DNA of 64,000 bases from Chaetoceros tenuissimus (lineage: Eukaryota > Bacillariophyta > Thalassiosirophyceae > Chaetocerotales > Chaetocerotaceae): NCBI GenBank assembly GCA_021927905.1, contig BLLK01000052.1, positions 64,501 to 128,500 on the forward strand. Direction: 5' to 3'. The notes under the pieces are model-generated. The model made no database searches. It saw nothing but the letters and a program-made list of their open reading frames with translations, and was not told where the DNA came from. A program made the translations under genes and the position numbers. This document shows, piece by piece, positions 62,573-64,000 of this stretch. Numbering within the stretch: the stretch's first letter is position 1; each line of letters opens with the position of its first letter.

Positions 62573-63448
62573 TTATTGTAATATATAAGAGTGGTTTGTG
62601 GCTATTTTCAGAATGCGTAGTGCAAATGATTTCTTTCTAACCCTTGTCAGCATGAGCATAATCATCATGAGTAGATTATAAAAGAATACTTTGGATGAAA
62701 AGAATTTGCGCTTCTTCTTCTTGACTAGTTCTTCATCGGAGACGTTTGGTTCATAATCACTCAAGGGGTGAAAGTAACTATCCCATATACCAGTTCCTTC
62801 AAGTTTAATTTCTTCTTCGACATATGTCAATGGATCAATGTTGGGATAGGTAGGATATTGATACTTGGAAGAAGATTGACAAATACCTTGATCAAAAGTA
62901 CTCTTTCCTTCAATTGACAATCCCTTTTGTACAGTAAATGTCAAGGCGTTACTGTGATGAGCTGCTGCATCGTAAATCTTGTTGTACTTTCCGTCAAGGT
63001 GAATCCATGGCATGAGATTATTCATTTCAGCATAAATGAGTTGATTAATGATATCCGGAAAGAAGTTCGATGCAGGTCCTGATAATTTATCAATACGATT
63101 GATCCATATAACGCCATTATAATTTGCACATGAACTACTAGGTTTGGAAGCATCAGATGCAACTTGAGAACTGTCTTTATCAAAGCGATTAATGTGAATA
63201 ACGTCTCCTTCGTAGAGAAGAAAGAAGATGAATGCAAAGAAGGCAGAGTAATGAAGAAAGCCAAACTTTTGCTTGTATCGAGAACCCTTTTTAGCTTTTC
63301 CAAACTGTTTTGATGTAGATTTCTGTCCCTTATCGATAAGGTTCTTGAGAGACCCTTGAGGATTCTCATCTATTGGAGTTGAGCTCTTTGCTTCTTGCCC
63401 TTCTTCCTTCTTTTTCCAGTTTAAGGCTCTATTTCTCATTTGCACCAT
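62573..63448 (-). CDS. N-terminal half of a fucosyltransferase-like membrane protein
   Basis: 291 aa from ATG. It has a type II layout: a basic cytosolic tail, a membrane anchor at about 66-84 (HYSAFFAFIFFLLYEGDV) and then a lumenal part. The NGVIWINRIDKLSGPASNFF, PDIINQLIYAEMNNLMPWIH and GTGIWDSYFHPLSDYEPN segments are the first half of a diatom glycosyltransferase family. The second half of that family bears HIR(R/H)-type and LVDIYAMSKC-type motifs. Here the protein leaves the family pattern after YEPNVSDEELVKKKKR and ends without the donor-binding half, so catalysis is unlikely. The missing half matches 52205-53011. Confidence 0.6.
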   Translation of the reverse strand: MVQMRNRALNWKKKEEGQEAKSSTPIDENPQGSLKNLIDKGQKSTSKQFGKAKKGSRYKQKFGFLHYSAFFAFIFFLLYEGDVIHINRFDKDSSQVASDASKPSSSCANYNGVIWINRIDKLSGPASNFFPDIINQLIYAEMNNLMPWIHLDGKYNKIYDAAAHHSNALTFTVQKGLSIEGKSTFDQGICQSSSKYQYPTYPNIDPLTYVEEEIKLEGTGIWDSYFHPLSDYEPNVSDEELVKKKKRKFFSSKVFFYNLLMMIMLMLTRVRKKSFALRILKIATNHSYILQ

Positions 63449-63667
63449 TGTTTTTTCTATTGTGTGCGTAATTGCATCTAGTGTTCCTCTCCTTGTCTTG
63501 ATGCGATCAAAAGGTGAAATGAAAAGATAGGTAGGCTTCTCAAGATCGGAACCTAAAAATTGCGCGCCATAAAATTACAACGGTTTGAATAACCGTCATA
63601 TTTTGTCGACAAAATTTCACATTACATGCGTTGAATTCTTGTTGGTGAAAGAAGAGAAAAAGACTGA

Positions 63668-64000
63668 CACCACAAACAGGCATATAAAGACAACATAAAC
63701 AAAGAGGCGACTGAAAATACTTCTCTTTTAGAAAAGAAAGACTTGGCTTCGAGTGGAGATAAAAGTAGTACTGACAACAAGAGTTTTGAGCACAAATCAA
63801 GTGATGAAGAAGCTCCTCATTTTGAAGCCAATAGTCATGCATTTGAGCCTTTAACTTTCAAAACACAAGAAGACTAGGAGAGATTGGCATATATAAAATC
63901 TAAATCATGGGAAGCTGTAGCAGATAGAAAACTATTTATAGAAAAGACATTTCGATGGATAAAGTTACTGTGTACTATTACAGGTGTGATATTGAATACA
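63668..64000 (+). pseudogene. Edge fragment: open frame interrupted by one TAG
   Basis: From 63668 the plus strand is open for 69 codons (KEATENTSLLEKKDLASSGD, ...FEHKSSDEEAPHFEANSHAF). A TAG at 63875-63877 follows, and the same frame then stays open for 41 codons to the window end (ERLAYIKSKSWEAVADRKLF, ...FRWIKLLC). Both parts look like protein. No ATG is found at the start. It may be a pseudogene, or an exon plus a missed intron. The opposite-strand ORF (63540-63842) looks like a shadow. Confidence 0.35.

Overview
This is a eukaryotic nuclear window, most likely from a diatom and probably a Chaetoceros-like centric one; the genus is inference. Four lines of evidence support this. The genes carry short GT-AG introns of about 65-100 nt. 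Intergenic DNA is AT-rich. Several secreted proteins have Ser/Pro 'PSxxPS' and 'PTxAPT' linkers joined to a Cys-rich module. Ankyrin and EGF proteins are numerous. No rRNA, CRISPR or convincing intact tRNA was seen.

Left part (0-22.6 kb) is a duplication landscape. A cluster of small paralogous membrane proteins (0.1-2.2 kb, intact and broken copies) is followed by a 709-aa ankyrin protein. Then comes a tandem array whose unit is: zinc-ribbon gene, ankyrin gene (-), large secreted repeat protein (+), membrane-protein remnant, alpha/beta-hydrolase pseudogene. Units A (about 5.1-12.1 kb) and B (about 12.2-19.9 kb) are almost identical over about 6.5 kb except for one hypervariable stretch in the secreted protein. 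A third partial unit (20.3-22.6 kb) keeps only the zinc-ribbon and ankyrin genes, and is the only place where the zinc-ribbon gene is intact.

22.7-26.4 kb is a gene-poor AT-rich block bounded by 44-bp terminal inverted repeats, a candidate non-autonomous mobile element.

Middle part (27-52 kb) has conventional genes: a ribonucleotide reductase small subunit with a signal-peptide-like N terminus, two small tandem paralogs, a 1513-aa EGF-repeat protein with 15 near-identical 37-aa repeats, an acidic conserved protein, a small membrane protein, a GH47 alpha-mannosidase, a GH128-like glycosidase with Ser/Pro stalk and CBM-like tail, a small membrane protein with a frameshifted neighbour copy, a cytochrome-b5-reductase-like flavoprotein and a RING-H2 membrane protein.

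Right part (52-64 kb) looks like accessory DNA inserted into a gene. The C-terminal half of a fucosyltransferase-like gene (52.2-53.0 kb) and the N-terminal half of the same family (62.6-63.4 kb) lie in matching order on the minus strand. About 9.5 kb separates them. That stretch holds a 1.0-kb element with long inverted repeats, a nuclear Tudor-like protein, a Crypton-like tyrosine recombinase (65-nt intron) and a divergently transcribed AlkB/TET-like dioxygenase candidate. The recombinase-dioxygenase pair and the split gene are the most interesting observations.

Exon joins were made by hand from splice signals and reading frame. Family names rest on motif recognition, not on database searches.
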